Assembly: GCA_003517675.1 (NCBI GenBank)
Contig: DPAC01000030.1
Coordinates: 1-44,073, forward strand
Reading direction: 5' to 3'
Source of the DNA: Porphyromonadaceae bacterium
GTDB lineage: Bacteria; Bacteroidota; Bacteroidia; Bacteroidales; Dysgonomonadaceae
Length of the DNA stretch: 44,073 nt
Shown here piece after piece: positions 24,078 to 32,330 of this stretch (within the stretch, counting starts at the first letter, position 1; every line of letters begins with the position of its first letter). The notes beneath the pieces are model-generated. The model ran no database searches. It saw only the letters and a list, made by a program, of their open reading frames with translations, and was not told the DNA's origin. Made by a program: the position numbers and the translations under genes.

Positions 24078-25628
24078 ATGAATAAAATCACATATCTTGT
24101 CAGCGCTTTGCTGATAGTATCCTCTTCCCTCTTTGCACAGGGGGAGGTGGATGCCCTGCGCTTCTCCCGTGAAGGGCTCTACGGAACAGCGCGGGCCATG
24201 TCGATGGGTGGTGCATTTGGGGCCCTGGGTGGCGATCTGAGTGCGCTGACCATCAACCCCGCCGGTATCGGCATTTATCGCAGCTCAGAAGTGGTAGGAA
24301 CCTTCAATCTGCAGCGCAACAGGTCGGTTGTCGGTAATCGGACCGCCGACAAAAATCGTTTCGACATGGACAACCTTGGCTTTGTCGGTTACTTTCCGCT
24401 GCGCAACGACGCGATACCGCTGATCAACTTCGGCTTCTCCTACAACAAGCTTAAGTCGTTCAACAAGAACATCTCGGCCATCGGCACTGCCAAAGGCACA
24501 CTGATCGATTACATTGCCAAAACCAGCGCCGGTTATGATCCTCTGCTACTGGAGATGGGAGATAATCTCCCCAATCCATTTTGGGATATGCCCTGGCTGA
24601 CAGTACTCGCCTACAACTCCTGGTTGATTGACCCGGTGGATGATCAGGGTACGCAATATCAACCGGTCACCACTGAGCCAAATCCTGTCAATGAGATACG
24701 ACTTCGTGAGAGGGGTTACATTGATAACTATGACTTCACGGTGGGAACCACCCTGGGCAACGTGCTTAACCTGGGACTGGCACTCTCCATCAAGGATGTC
24801 TCCTACAGCCTGGTTTCCGACTACCTGGAAGATTTTGATGACGGCGGTTACACCCTCACCAACTGGCTTACTACCAGTGGTGCCGGGTTCAGTGCCAAGT
24901 TCGGGGCAATCTACCGGCCGGTGAACGAGCTGCGGCTGGGACTGGCTTACCATACCCCTACCTGGTACGCACTGACCGAGACCTATAAAGCGCAAATCGA
25001 CGATGATATGGGAGCATATGTGACAGATCCCGATTATAAACCGGCAGTAATCCGTTCCGGGTCTTTTGCCAACGATTACGACCTGAAAACACCCGGCAAA
25101 CTGGTAGCCAGCATCGCCACGGTACAGGGAAACCGTTTCATTGCCAGCCTCGACTATGAGCTAACGGACTATTCGAACATGAAGCTGTCGGTTCCATCAG
25201 GGGCTTACGAAAGAGAAGAGTGGTATGATGTGGACAACGAGTTTATCAAGATGGATTTCCGGCGGGCGTCGACCATTCGTGCCGGTGTGGAATATCGTTT
25301 CACTCAGCAGTTCTCCGGCCGCCTTGGCTATGCCTGGATGCAGAACCCTTACGACAGCGATTTGGCAGAGTTCGGTGATGCAGTCATTGCCGGATCGAAC
25401 GCCATCTACCGGATTGAGGGAGACACCAATTATCTGACGGGAGGACTTGGTTATCGCTTCAACAGGAACTTCTTTATCGATATGGCCGTTGTGTACAGCA
25501 GTCAGACCGATGATCTCTATCCTTTCCCCAACTATTATGAAGGCGAAACACTTGCGGTTGACGCTTCACCATTCAAGTTGAAAAATAGTTCCCTGAAGGG
25601 ATTGATCACGCTGGGATACAAGTTCTGA
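24078..25628 (+). CDS. OMPP1/FadL/TodX-type outer-membrane protein
   Basis: A 516-residue outer-membrane beta-barrel protein. After a signal peptide (about 1-20, ending in SLFAQ) comes ARAMSMGGAFGALGGDLSAL and INPAGIGIYRSSE, the typical start of FadL-family barrels, in which the N-terminus plugs the channel. The rest shows alternating beta-strand patterns (LRLGLAYHTPTWYAL, TIRAGVEYRFTQQFSGRLGY, LTGGLGYRFNRNFFIDMAVVYS) and ends on Phe (LGYKF), as expected for insertion by BamA. FadL proteins let hydrophobic molecules such as fatty acids or aromatics through the outer membrane; the cargo here is not known. It is 57 bases after the aromatic-rich secreted protein gene and may be co-transcribed with it. 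Confidence 0.9.
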   Translation: MNKITYLVSALLIVSSSLFAQGEVDALRFSREGLYGTARAMSMGGAFGALGGDLSALTINPAGIGIYRSSEVVGTFNLQRNRSVVGNRTADKNRFDMDNLGFVGYFPLRNDAIPLINFGFSYNKLKSFNKNISAIGTAKGTLIDYIAKTSAGYDPLLLEMGDNLPNPFWDMPWLTVLAYNSWLIDPVDDQGTQYQPVTTEPNPVNEIRLRERGYIDNYDFTVGTTLGNVLNLGLALSIKDVSYSLVSDYLEDFDDGGYTLTNWLTTSGAGFSAKFGAIYRPVNELRLGLAYHTPTWYALTETYKAQIDDDMGAYVTDPDYKPAVIRSGSFANDYDLKTPGKLVASIATVQGNRFIASLDYELTDYSNMKLSVPSGAYEREEWYDVDNEFIKMDFRRASTIRAGVEYRFTQQFSGRLGYAWMQNPYDSDLAEFGDAVIAGSNAIYRIEGDTNYLTGGLGYRFNRNFFIDMAVVYSSQTDDLYPFPNYYEGETLAVDASPFKLKNSSLKGLITLGYKF

Positions 25629-25651
25629 AAGAATGAAACGAAACATACAGG

Positions 25652-25689
25652 AAGAGTCAGGAGATACACTCCCGACTCTTTTTTTTTTG
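25652..25689 (+). terminator. Terminator after the FadL-type gene
   Basis: AAGAGTC-A-GGAG pairs with CTCC-C-GACTCTT across a 5-base loop, followed by a T-run. Confidence 0.88.
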
Positions 25690-25706
25690 ATGTGGTATGA
25701 ATATCG

Positions 25707-25714
25707 TACATTTG
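25707..25714 (+). promoter_or_regulatory. -7 element for panB
   Basis: TACATTTG followed by C matches TAnnTTTGC, 32 bases before the panB ATG. The only TTG upstream is 17 bases away and lies at the end of the preceding terminator T-run. Confidence 0.55.
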
Positions 25715-25745
25715 CATCACACAAACAATTTTCAAATCATCCTCT

Positions 25746-26579
25746 ATGGAAAAGCAAAAAGAATATCTGTCAGCCGGTGATAAAAGAAAAGTGACCACAC
25801 TCCGCCTGCTGGAAATGAAACAGCGGGGAGAGAAGATATCAATGCTCACCGCATACGACTATTCAATGGCGACGGTGATCGACCAGGCCGGTATGGATGT
25901 GATTCTGGTGGGTGACTCTGCATCGAACGTGATGGTGGGTAACACCACCACGCTCCCCATGACCGTGGAGCAGATGATCTACCACGGCAAAGCGGTGATG
26001 AACGGCGTGAATAGAGCCATGGTGGTGATCGACATGCCTTTCGGCAGCTACCAGGGTAACCCGCGTGAGGCGGTAGCCAATGCGGTGCGCATCATGAAAG
26101 AAACCGGAGCCGACTGCCTCAAGCTGGAGGGTGGAAAGGAGATCCTGGAATCGGTGAAGCTGATCCTCAGTACCGGCATTCCCATCATGGGACACCTGGG
26201 TCTGATGCCGCAGTCGATCAACAAATATGGCACCTACGCTGTTCGTGCTGAGGAGGAGGCGGAGGCATTGCGACTGGTTGATGACGCACATCTGCTACAG
26301 GAGGCTGGTTGCTGCTCCCTGGTGCTGGAGAAGATACCCTCACAACTGGCGAAAAGGGTTGCTGAAGAGCTGACCATTCCGGTCATCGGCATCGGTGCCG
26401 GACCCCATGTGGATGGCCAGGTGCTGGTGATGCATGACATGCTGGGGCTGAACAAGGGCTTCTCACCCCGTTTCCTGCGCCGCTACGCCAATCTGTTCGA
26501 TGAGATCACCCTGGCTGTCCAGCAATACATCAAAGACGTTAAAACGGCTGATTTTCCCTCCGAAAAGGAGTCTTACTAG
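25746..26579 (+). CDS. panB: 3-methyl-2-oxobutanoate hydroxymethyltransferase
   Basis: A 277-residue enzyme that adds a hydroxymethyl group from 5,10-methylene-THF to alpha-ketoisovalerate, the first committed step to pantothenate and CoA. Visible signatures are [70 protein letters not shown] and [20 protein letters not shown]. Length is standard for the cytoplasmic decamer. No panC or panD is adjacent, so it stands alone. It is followed by a short 8-base tandem repeat and the convergent nuclease gene. Confidence 0.97.
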   Translation: MEKQKEYLSAGDKRKVTTLRLLEMKQRGEKISMLTAYDYSMATVIDQAGMDVILVGDSASNVMVGNTTTLPMTVEQMIYHGKAVMNGVNRAMVVIDMPFGSYQGNPREAVANAVRIMKETGADCLKLEGGKEILESVKLILSTGIPIMGHLGLMPQSINKYGTYAVRAEEEAEALRLVDDAHLLQEAGCCSLVLEKIPSQLAKRVAEELTIPVIGIGAGPHVDGQVLVMHDMLGLNKGFSPRFLRRYANLFDEITLAVQQYIKDVKTADFPSEKESY

Positions 26580-26611
26580 TTGGCAGGTTGGCAGGTTGGC
26601 AGGTTGGTAGG
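26580..26611. repeat. Short 8-base tandem repeat (TTGGCAGG, four units)
   Basis: TTGGCAGG is repeated three times exactly and a fourth time as TTGGTAGG. It lies just after the panB stop, in the gap between convergent genes. Confidence 0.9.
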
Positions 26612-26650
26612 AAAGCAGACAGCTTATCGCGTACAGCTTAGAGCTGAAAA

Positions 26651-27100
26651 TCACAACTCCTTATATGGCGGGATATCGGTCAAAAATTGGTATTCCTGAG
26701 TGGCATAATCGATCCGGTAACAAAAGTGGCTGATGCCGTTCGACACTACGATATAGGGTACCCGCAGCACACTGTTGTAGCGCGCTACCTGGTCGAACAC
26801 CTGCTGGGTGATGGTCACCCGCGGTTCCTTGTACTCCAGGATCATCAGCGGTTCGAGCTGTTTGTTGTAAACCACCGTATCGCATCTGCGCGAGAGCGAG
26901 TTGAGCCTTATGGCGGTTTCATTGGCAATGCGTGAGGCAGGATAACCCTTCTCCTTAACCAGGTAGTGCACAAAATGTTGTCGAACCCACTCCTCCGGTG
27001 TCAGCGCCACATACTTCCTCCGCAGGGGATCAAAGATCTCCGGCATATCGTCCTTTTTTCGGATTTTTGCTTCGTAGGATGGCAAATTTAACGCGTACAT
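26651..27100 (-). CDS. HsdR N-terminal-like nuclease domain protein
   Basis: A 149-residue protein that corresponds to the N-terminal nuclease domain of type I restriction enzyme R subunits, without helicase parts. The start is the ATG at 27100; the frame is open beyond it but that part overlaps amn. The core shows WVRQHFVHYLVKEKGYP, then CDTVVYN and LMILEYKEP, which give the Asp and Glu-x-Lys of a PD-(D/E)xK nuclease, and VFDQVARYNSVLRVPYIVVSNG. Stand-alone proteins of this kind are common in Bacteroidetes beside holA, as here. It is not part of a restriction system in this window (no hsdM or hsdS). The cellular role is not established. Confidence 0.85.
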   Translation of the reverse strand: MYALNLPSYEAKIRKKDDMPEIFDPLRRKYVALTPEEWVRQHFVHYLVKEKGYPASRIANETAIRLNSLSRRCDTVVYNKQLEPLMILEYKEPRVTITQQVFDQVARYNSVLRVPYIVVSNGISHFCYRIDYATQEYQFLTDIPPYKEL

Positions 27101-27104
27101 GTTG

Positions 27105-27112
27105 TATCTTTG
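27105..27112 (+). promoter_or_regulatory. -7 element for amn-holA
   Basis: TATCTTTG matches TAnnTTTG, about 44 bases before the amn ATG and directly beside the divergent nuclease start. The -33 partner is not clear. Confidence 0.5.
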
Positions 27113-27155
27113 TTTGCAGAACAGGACTCGCTCAGAACAAAAATAGCGCTTTTTT

Positions 27156-27932
27156 ATGAGAACGAAACAAGAAATCGTGGAAAACTGGCTTCCCCGGTAT
27201 ACCAAAAGAGCACTGGCGGATTTCACCGGCTTTATCCTGCTGACCAACTTCCAGAAGTATGTGGAGATCTTCGCTGAACACTTTAACGTGCCCATCGTGG
27301 GAGCTGATGCCAACATGCCCAACGCCTCTGCCGATGGGATCACCATCATCAATTTCGGCATGGGAAGTGCCAACGCCGCCACGATAATGGATCTCCTGAG
27401 TGCTGTGAAACCCATGGCTGTACTCTTTCTGGGCAAGTGCGGCGGACTGAAGGCTCGTAGCGAGTTGGGAGACTATATCCTGCCGATCGCCGCCATCAGA
27501 GGCGAGGGAACCTCCAACGATTACTTTCCTCCCGAGGTGCCCTCTCTGCCGGCTTTCAGCCTTCTGCGTGCCGTCTCATCCAATATTCGCGACTTTGGAA
27601 GGGACTATTGGACCGGTACGGTATACACCACCAACCGCAGGGTGTGGGAGTATGACGATGACTTCAAGGAGTATCTCAGGAAGGTGCGCGTGTTGGCAGT
27701 CGATATGGAGACTGCCACGCTCTTCACCTGCGGTTTTGCTAACCACATCTCCACCGGGGCTCTGTTGCTGGTCTCCGATCAGCCGATGATCTCCACCGGC
27801 GTGAAAACAGAAAAGAGTGATCAACATGTTACGGAGAACTTCGTGGAAGAACATGTGAAGATAGGGATCAAGTCTCTGTCCTCCATCATGAACAACGGAA
27901 CTACCATCAAGCATCTGCGCTTCGACTGGTGA
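27156..27932 (+). CDS. amn: AMP nucleosidase, short form
   Basis: A 258-residue nucleosidase that splits AMP to adenine and ribose 5-phosphate. The nucleoside phosphorylase-like fold is visible in IINFGMGSANAATIMDLLSA, VLFLGKCGGLKARSELGDYI, LPIAAIRGEGTSNDYFPPEV, and VDMETATLFTCGFAN with the substrate-binding Glu, then LLVSDQPM. The E. coli enzyme is nearly twice as long; the N-terminal regulatory domain is missing, which is usual for the Bacteroidetes form. It lies 25 bases before holA and probably shares its transcript. Regulation by ATP and phosphate, known for the long form, may therefore differ. Confidence 0.92.
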   Translation: MRTKQEIVENWLPRYTKRALADFTGFILLTNFQKYVEIFAEHFNVPIVGADANMPNASADGITIINFGMGSANAATIMDLLSAVKPMAVLFLGKCGGLKARSELGDYILPIAAIRGEGTSNDYFPPEVPSLPAFSLLRAVSSNIRDFGRDYWTGTVYTTNRRVWEYDDDFKEYLRKVRVLAVDMETATLFTCGFANHISTGALLLVSDQPMISTGVKTEKSDQHVTENFVEEHVKIGIKSLSSIMNNGTTIKHLRFDW

Positions 27933-27957
27933 CCGGCAACAAAACCAATCCTGAAAA

Positions 27958-28980
27958 ATGGCAACATCAACGATAAACAGTTACGAGGCCATACGGGCCG
28001 ATATCCTGCAGGGACGGTTCAGACCGGTCTACCTGCTGATGGGCGAAGAGGGCTACTTCATTGACCAACTCACCGACCTGCTGGAAGAAAAGGTGCTCAC
28101 CGAGACGGAGAAGGATTTCAATATGCTCACCTTCTACGGAGTGGATGCTGACGTGCACGCCATCATCTCGGCAGCCCGCCGTTACCCCATGATGGCTGAG
28201 CGTCAGCTGATCGTGGTGAAGGAAGCACAAAACCTGTCAAAGTTCGAAGAGCTGGATCATTATGTCAGTAACCCGATGCCCTCAACCGTGCTGGTGATTA
28301 ACTACCGTCACGGCACGGTGGACAAACGAAGAACAGTGGCGAAGCATATCGATAAGATCGGTGTGGTTTTTGATTCGAAAAAGCTGTACGACAACCAGAT
28401 CCCCCCTTTTATTGTCTCATGGTTCAAAGAACAGGGTGTCACCATCGACGAGAAATCGGCACAGATGCTAACGGATAATGTGGGCAACGACATCAGCAAA
28501 CTGATTCCTCAGATGGAAAAGCTGGTGGTATCCCTCCCCCGTGGAACCAAAAGAGTCACGGCGGAACTGGTTGAACAGAACGTGGGTATCAGCAAGGATT
28601 TCAATACTTTCGAGCTGCAGAAAGCCATCATCCGCAAGGATCTGCTGACGGCAAACCGTATCGTGGACCACTTCGGCAAAAACCCGAAGGAATACCCGAT
28701 GATGGCTACCGTGGCTCTGCTCTTCAACTATTTTAGCAACCTGCTGGAGTGCTACTGGCTTCCCCGCAGGGATGAACAGTCGGTGATGGCCGCATTGCAG
28801 ATCAGAAGCTCCTATTTTGCACGCGATTACATGACAGGGCTGAAGCACTACAGCGCAGCCAAGGTGATGGAGATCATCTCCGAGCTGCGGCGCTTCGACG
28901 CCGCCTCAAAGGGGGTGGACAACGTATCGGCCTCTCAGCATGAGCTGCTGCGCGAGCTGGTATACCGGATCATGCATTAG
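27958..28980 (+). CDS. holA: DNA polymerase III subunit delta
   Basis: A 340-residue clamp-loader subunit that opens the beta sliding clamp during replication. The N-terminal domain shows GRFRPVYLLMGEEGYFIDQL, a degenerate P-loop-like start with no Walker lysine as is usual for delta. Then come FYGVDADVHAIISAARRYPM, MAERQLIVVKEAQNL, the VLVINYRHGTVDKRR segment and the C-terminal helical collar (LFNYFSNLLECYWLPR, LRELVYRIMH). Length is typical. Its stop codon overlaps the stop codon of the convergent gpx gene by two bases. Confidence 0.92.
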   Translation: MATSTINSYEAIRADILQGRFRPVYLLMGEEGYFIDQLTDLLEEKVLTETEKDFNMLTFYGVDADVHAIISAARRYPMMAERQLIVVKEAQNLSKFEELDHYVSNPMPSTVLVINYRHGTVDKRRTVAKHIDKIGVVFDSKKLYDNQIPPFIVSWFKEQGVTIDEKSAQMLTDNVGNDISKLIPQMEKLVVSLPRGTKRVTAELVEQNVGISKDFNTFELQKAIIRKDLLTANRIVDHFGKNPKEYPMMATVALLFNYFSNLLECYWLPRRDEQSVMAALQIRSSYFARDYMTGLKHYSAAKVMEIISELRRFDAASKGVDNVSASQHELLRELVYRIMH

Positions 28981-29603
28981 TCCTGCCGGATCCATTCGAC
29001 GATCTTGTCGCTCAAGGGACTCTCTCTGGGCATCACCACATCTACCAGGCGCCCCTCCTCATCGATCATGAACTTCTGGAAATTCCAGGTCACCTCCTGA
29101 TCCATCACCCCGTTTTCTGCCTTTTGGGTAAGCCAGCGGTAGAGCGGAGCCATATCTTCTCCTTTCACGCTGATCTTGGCCATCATGGGGAAGGTGACGC
29201 CATAATTGCCGGTGCAGAACTCCTTTATTTCCTCATTCGTACCGGGTTCCTGACCGTTGAAGTTGTTGGCCGGGAATCCGATGAGTGTGAAACCCTTATC
29301 CTGATAGATGCTGTATAGCTTTTGCAGCTCTTCATACTGGGGTGTCAGCCCACAGCGGGAAGCGACATTCACCACCAGCACCTTTTTACCTTTCAGGGTG
29401 GCCAGGTCGAATTCATTCCCGTCGATATCCTTTACCGTGAAATCGTGCAGCGTACGGTATGTAGCTGAAGGCTCCCTGTCAGGTTTATCCGTCAATGCCT
29501 CTTTCGCCTCCTGATTCTGTTTGTTCTGGCCATTGCACACAAGAGTGCTGATCATCAAAAATCCAATGATCATCACGCCGATCCATCTCTTTTCCATTCT
29601 CAT
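28977..29603 (-). CDS. Exported glutathione peroxidase-family protein
   Basis: A 208-residue thiol peroxidase of the GPx family (cysteine form). The active-site loop is VNVASRCGLTPQYEELQ, with Cys in place of selenocysteine. The Gln and Trp partners lie in GFPANNFNGQEPGTNEEI and TWNFQKFMID. An N-terminal hydrophobic segment (GVMIIGFLMISTLVC) suggests export, and the Cys there may be a lipobox, though Val before Cys is unusual. Bacterial GPx of this type normally use thioredoxin rather than glutathione to reduce peroxides. Starts at 29603 or 29597 are both possible. It ends on top of the holA stop. Confidence 0.9.
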   Translation of the reverse strand: MRMEKRWIGVMIIGFLMISTLVCNGQNKQNQEAKEALTDKPDREPSATYRTLHDFTVKDIDGNEFDLATLKGKKVLVVNVASRCGLTPQYEELQKLYSIYQDKGFTLIGFPANNFNGQEPGTNEEIKEFCTGNYGVTFPMMAKISVKGEDMAPLYRWLTQKAENGVMDQEVTWNFQKFMIDEEGRLVDVVMPRESPLSDKIVEWIRQD

Positions 29604-30191
29604 ATTTTTTTTCTTGTATAACAAACATTGCTCCTGAACGGTTCAGCTGCCGTCACATGATAACAACAAATCCATCATTACTTGGGATGGAAGGTTACAA
29701 TAGATTCGGATCACATTGGTAACAAATGTTTCATTCAGAAAAAATACATTTGTATTGCACCTGAAATGATACAGATATATATTGCGATACATTTCTTTAT
29801 TCGCCGGTTTAACAAATTGATTGTAACAATGTATTTAATCTTAAAAATCTCCACACCAGATTGATGATGCGATATCGATAAGCGATAAATTAGATTTGAA
29901 CCAGGGAAGGGTCAAAGATGAAGGGTTTATTGTTAAAAATCGGATTGAATATACTTTTAATAAGTTGTATATGAGTAATAAAAAGAAATTATATAAAGTG
30001 TAAATTACGCTACGATACATTTGGATAAGATGTCATTTGGATCAACAGTTTACAAATGTCACCTCTTTTGTTTGGATTTGTAATTTACGTATCTATTTTA
30101 TACTTTGGTGTATTTGTAAATTATTATTCCTACATTTGTGAATCGTTTGGTCGCCTGCATAAATATGGATTCAACCTGAAACAGCGAAGCT
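29604..30191. other. AT-rich gap upstream of the XRE gene
   Basis: No coding sequence is supported in these 588 bases, which are clearly AT-richer than the flanking genes. The 8-mer ACAAATGT or its complement ACATTTGT occurs four times (29722, 29746, 30052, 30132), and the second copy lies in the longer near-palindrome AATACATTTGTATT (29743-29756). Several other TTTG and GATACATTT words are present. It may be regulatory DNA or the remains of lost genes. No tRNA or att-like duplication was recognised. Confidence 0.6.
30131..30138 (+). promoter_or_regulatory. Possible -7 element for the XRE gene
   Basis: TACATTTG matches TAnnTTTG, about 54 bases before the ATG at 30192, and overlaps the fourth ACATTTGT word. 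No TTTG at 19-20 bases was found (nearest at 14 and 23). Confidence 0.4.
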
Positions 30192-30647
30192 ATGAAGGAT
30201 CGCATTAAAAAGATCATGGAGATCGAGCATCTTACCCCGACCCGGTTTGCTGACCGGCTACAGATCAACCGTGCAGTCATCTCTCATATCCTGAACGGTA
30301 GGAACAATCCAAGTCTGGATGTGGTGACAAAGATTTTGGGGGAGATGGCGTATATCAATCCCGAGTGGCTGCTGAATGGTACCGGTTCCATCTATAAAGA
30401 AGGGATCGATCCCGGCAGCCTCAAAAAAGAGCCCGATTTGTTTCATCAGAGTGAGCCAGAACGGACAGAGAGAGAGGTGCAAACCAATGATGAGCAGGAA
30501 ATGCGGGTAAATGACCTCCCCGGAAAGGATAAAAGTGCTGATGATAAGCGGATTTCATCCGTTCAGAAGCATGAAAGAAAAATCACCCAAATAATCATCT
30601 ATTACAACGACAACACTTTCGAGACATTTGTACCACCCCGGCAATAG
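30192..30647 (+). CDS. XRE-family helix-turn-helix regulator
   Basis: A 151-residue DNA-binding protein. Residues about 6-60 form an HTH_3/XRE domain (LTPTRFADRLQINRAVISHI, LNGRNNPSLDVVTKIL), followed by INPEWLLNGTGSIYKE as in many Bacteroidetes members. The middle (70-125) is polar and probably disordered. The end, KITQIIIYYNDNTFETFVPP, is a short conserved-looking strand pair. No ligand or protease domain is present. The target is not known; its own upstream region with repeated ACAAATGT words is a candidate. The next gene, the ATPase, has an independent promoter. Confidence 0.9.
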   Translation: MKDRIKKIMEIEHLTPTRFADRLQINRAVISHILNGRNNPSLDVVTKILGEMAYINPEWLLNGTGSIYKEGIDPGSLKKEPDLFHQSEPERTEREVQTNDEQEMRVNDLPGKDKSADDKRISSVQKHERKITQIIIYYNDNTFETFVPPRQ

Positions 30648-30827
30648 AAGCAAAGTCTCACTTTTGCATCTCCGTCATCTTTGGGAAGATGCTACGGGTG
30701 CATTTTAAACATACACGCATCCTGCGAGGCAGGGCAGACGCCGGAGAATGAATGATCTGAAAACCATTGAATCTTAGCGTTTACTCATACAGATATGGAT
30801 TAATTGTGAAAAGTTTGGCATAAACTA

Positions 30828-30858
30828 TTTGTATATGATGAAATTTTGAGTAAATTTG
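30828..30858 (+). promoter_or_regulatory. Strong Bacteroidetes-type promoter for the ATPase gene
   Basis: TTTG at 30828-30831 and TAAATTTG at 30851-30858 are exactly 19 bases apart, a full match to the consensus. The expected start site is about 20 bases before the ATG at 30886. Confidence 0.8.
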
Positions 30859-30878
30859 CTATTCATATTGAGTAAATT
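30846..30878 (+). repeat. 11-base direct repeat over the ATPase promoter
   Basis: TTGAGTAAATT occurs at 30846-30856 and again at 30868-30878, 22 bases apart from start to start. The first copy covers the -7 element and the second lies around the transcription start. It may bind a repressor. Confidence 0.6.
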
Positions 30879-30885
30879 AAAAGAC

Positions 30886-32070
30886 ATGTTTCATAGATCA
30901 TATTTAAAGACGGTTAAGGCGAGAATTGAAGAGCCCCGGAAATTTATCCAGGTTGTTTTGGGTCCTCGTCAAGTTGGAAAAACCACGATGATCACCCAAC
31001 TCTTGCCTCAACTATCAATTCCAAACTCATATGAATCAGCAGACGCTATTTCTGCCACCAATTCTGCATGGTTGATACAGATATGGGAATCTGTCAGATT
31101 GAGAATGAAAGCATCCGGCGCAACAGAGTACCTGTTAGTAATTGACGAAATTCAAAAAATAGATAATTGGAGTGAAGTTGTCAAGCAACAATGGGATAAC
31201 GATACCCGTGAGAATGTCAATATAAAAGTGATCCTACTTGGTTCATCTCGTTTGTTAATTCAAAAGGGATTGACAGAATCTTTAGCCGGACGTTTTGAAA
31301 TATTGCACCTCGGACACTGGTCTTATCCGGAAATGCAGGAAGCATTTGGATGGAGCATCGAACAATATGTATATTTTGGAGGCTATCCGGGTTCGGCAAC
31401 CTTGATGAATGATGAAGAACGTTGGAAAAACTATATAAAGGATTCACTGATAGAAACGAGTATATCCAAAGACATTTTGATGCTTACGAGAGTTGATAAG
31501 CCGGCCTTGTTGAAGCGGCTATTTGAATTGGGTTGCTTATATTCAGGACAGATTCTTTCTTACACTAAAATCTTAGGGCAACTCCAGGATGCCGGAAATA
31601 CAACAACTTTGGCTAATTATCTGCAACTTTTGTCTGAATGTGGTTTGCTGGGAGGTATAGAAAAATACGCCGGCAATATAATTCGTAAGCGTAGCTCAAG
31701 CCCAAAATTTCAGGTGTACAACAATGCACTGATTACTGCTCAAAGCAATAACAGTTATGAAAAAGCAATGATCAATCCTGAGTTTTGGGGGCGATTGGTT
31801 GAATCTTCTGTCGGTGCACATTTGATAAATCATTCTATTTCTGAAAGATACAACCTATACTATTGGCGTGAGGGTAATAATGAAGTTGACTTTGTATTGG
31901 AGAAAGGAAAGAAAGTAATTGGACTTGAAGTAAAAAGTGGAATGAAAGCCAATAATGCAGGAATGGGACTCTTTGCAGAAAGATTTCATCCTGAAAAAGT
32001 GCTACTCGTTGGAACAGGCGGAATTCCTTATAATGAGTTTCTAAAAATAAATCCGAAAGAGATGTTTTAA
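30886..32070 (+). CDS. AAA ATPase with DUF4143 C-terminal domain
   Basis: A 394-residue protein of the AAA_14/DUF4143 type. Walker A is VVLGPRQVGKTTM (about 35), Walker B is LLVIDEIQKIDNW, and a sensor-like stretch VILLGSSRLLIQKGLTESLA follows with GRFEILHLGHWSYPEM. The C-terminal DUF4143 part ends in NEVDFVLEKGKKVIGLEVKS, whose Asp and Glu-x-Lys look like a PD-(D/E)xK nuclease core. The start is the ATG at 30886, because the earlier in-frame codon lies in the promoter. The gene is visibly AT-richer than its neighbours, which suggests transfer. Such ATPases are abundant in Bacteroidetes genomes, often in variable spots, and their function is not established. Confidence 0.92.
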   Translation: MFHRSYLKTVKARIEEPRKFIQVVLGPRQVGKTTMITQLLPQLSIPNSYESADAISATNSAWLIQIWESVRLRMKASGATEYLLVIDEIQKIDNWSEVVKQQWDNDTRENVNIKVILLGSSRLLIQKGLTESLAGRFEILHLGHWSYPEMQEAFGWSIEQYVYFGGYPGSATLMNDEERWKNYIKDSLIETSISKDILMLTRVDKPALLKRLFELGCLYSGQILSYTKILGQLQDAGNTTTLANYLQLLSECGLLGGIEKYAGNIIRKRSSSPKFQVYNNALITAQSNNSYEKAMINPEFWGRLVESSVGAHLINHSISERYNLYYWREGNNEVDFVLEKGKKVIGLEVKSGMKANNAGMGLFAERFHPEKVLLVGTGGIPYNEFLKINPKEMF

Positions 32071-32276
32071 ATTCTGATAATTTTTCAACAATAGGAAGCA
32101 CAACTTTTTTGGATACAGCTTTATACCCGTATTGATGAAAACCACCCGGTTCGTTCCGGTTTGTCTTGCTCCAATCAATAAAGACGTTCATCCATCTTTA
32201 ACCCTGTTCCACTGTTGTGGACAAATCGTAATGCAATGTTTTCCATATTGCTTGTGTGAAAACATGTTCATGCTCG

Positions 32277-32307
32277 TTTCATATCTGAAATTTATGATGT
32301 ACTTTTG
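32277..32307 (+). promoter_or_regulatory. Promoter for pyrK-pyrD
   Basis: TACTTTTG at 32300-32307 is an exact -7 element, and TTTC at 32277-32280, one base off TTTG, is 19 bases upstream. The pyrK ATG follows 23 bases later. Confidence 0.65.
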
Positions 32308-32330
32308 TAGTAAACAAAGCAAGGTTTCCG

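Noticed and set aside
26651..27100. A restriction-modification system around the HsdR_N gene
   Set aside because: Only the N-terminal nuclease-like domain is present; no helicase, methylase or specificity subunit is encoded nearby.
29682..29864. 60-residue open frame in the AT-rich gap
   Set aside because: Low-quality composition, no signal peptide or start context; treated as non-coding.
30676..30691. Hairpin CATCTT-TGGG-AAGATG after the XRE gene
   Set aside because: It lacks a T-run, so it is not supported as a terminator; possible but unproven mRNA structure.
31835..32191. 118-residue minus-strand frame over the end of the ATPase gene
   Set aside because: Most of it is antisense to the well-supported ATPase C-terminus and it has no recognisable domain.
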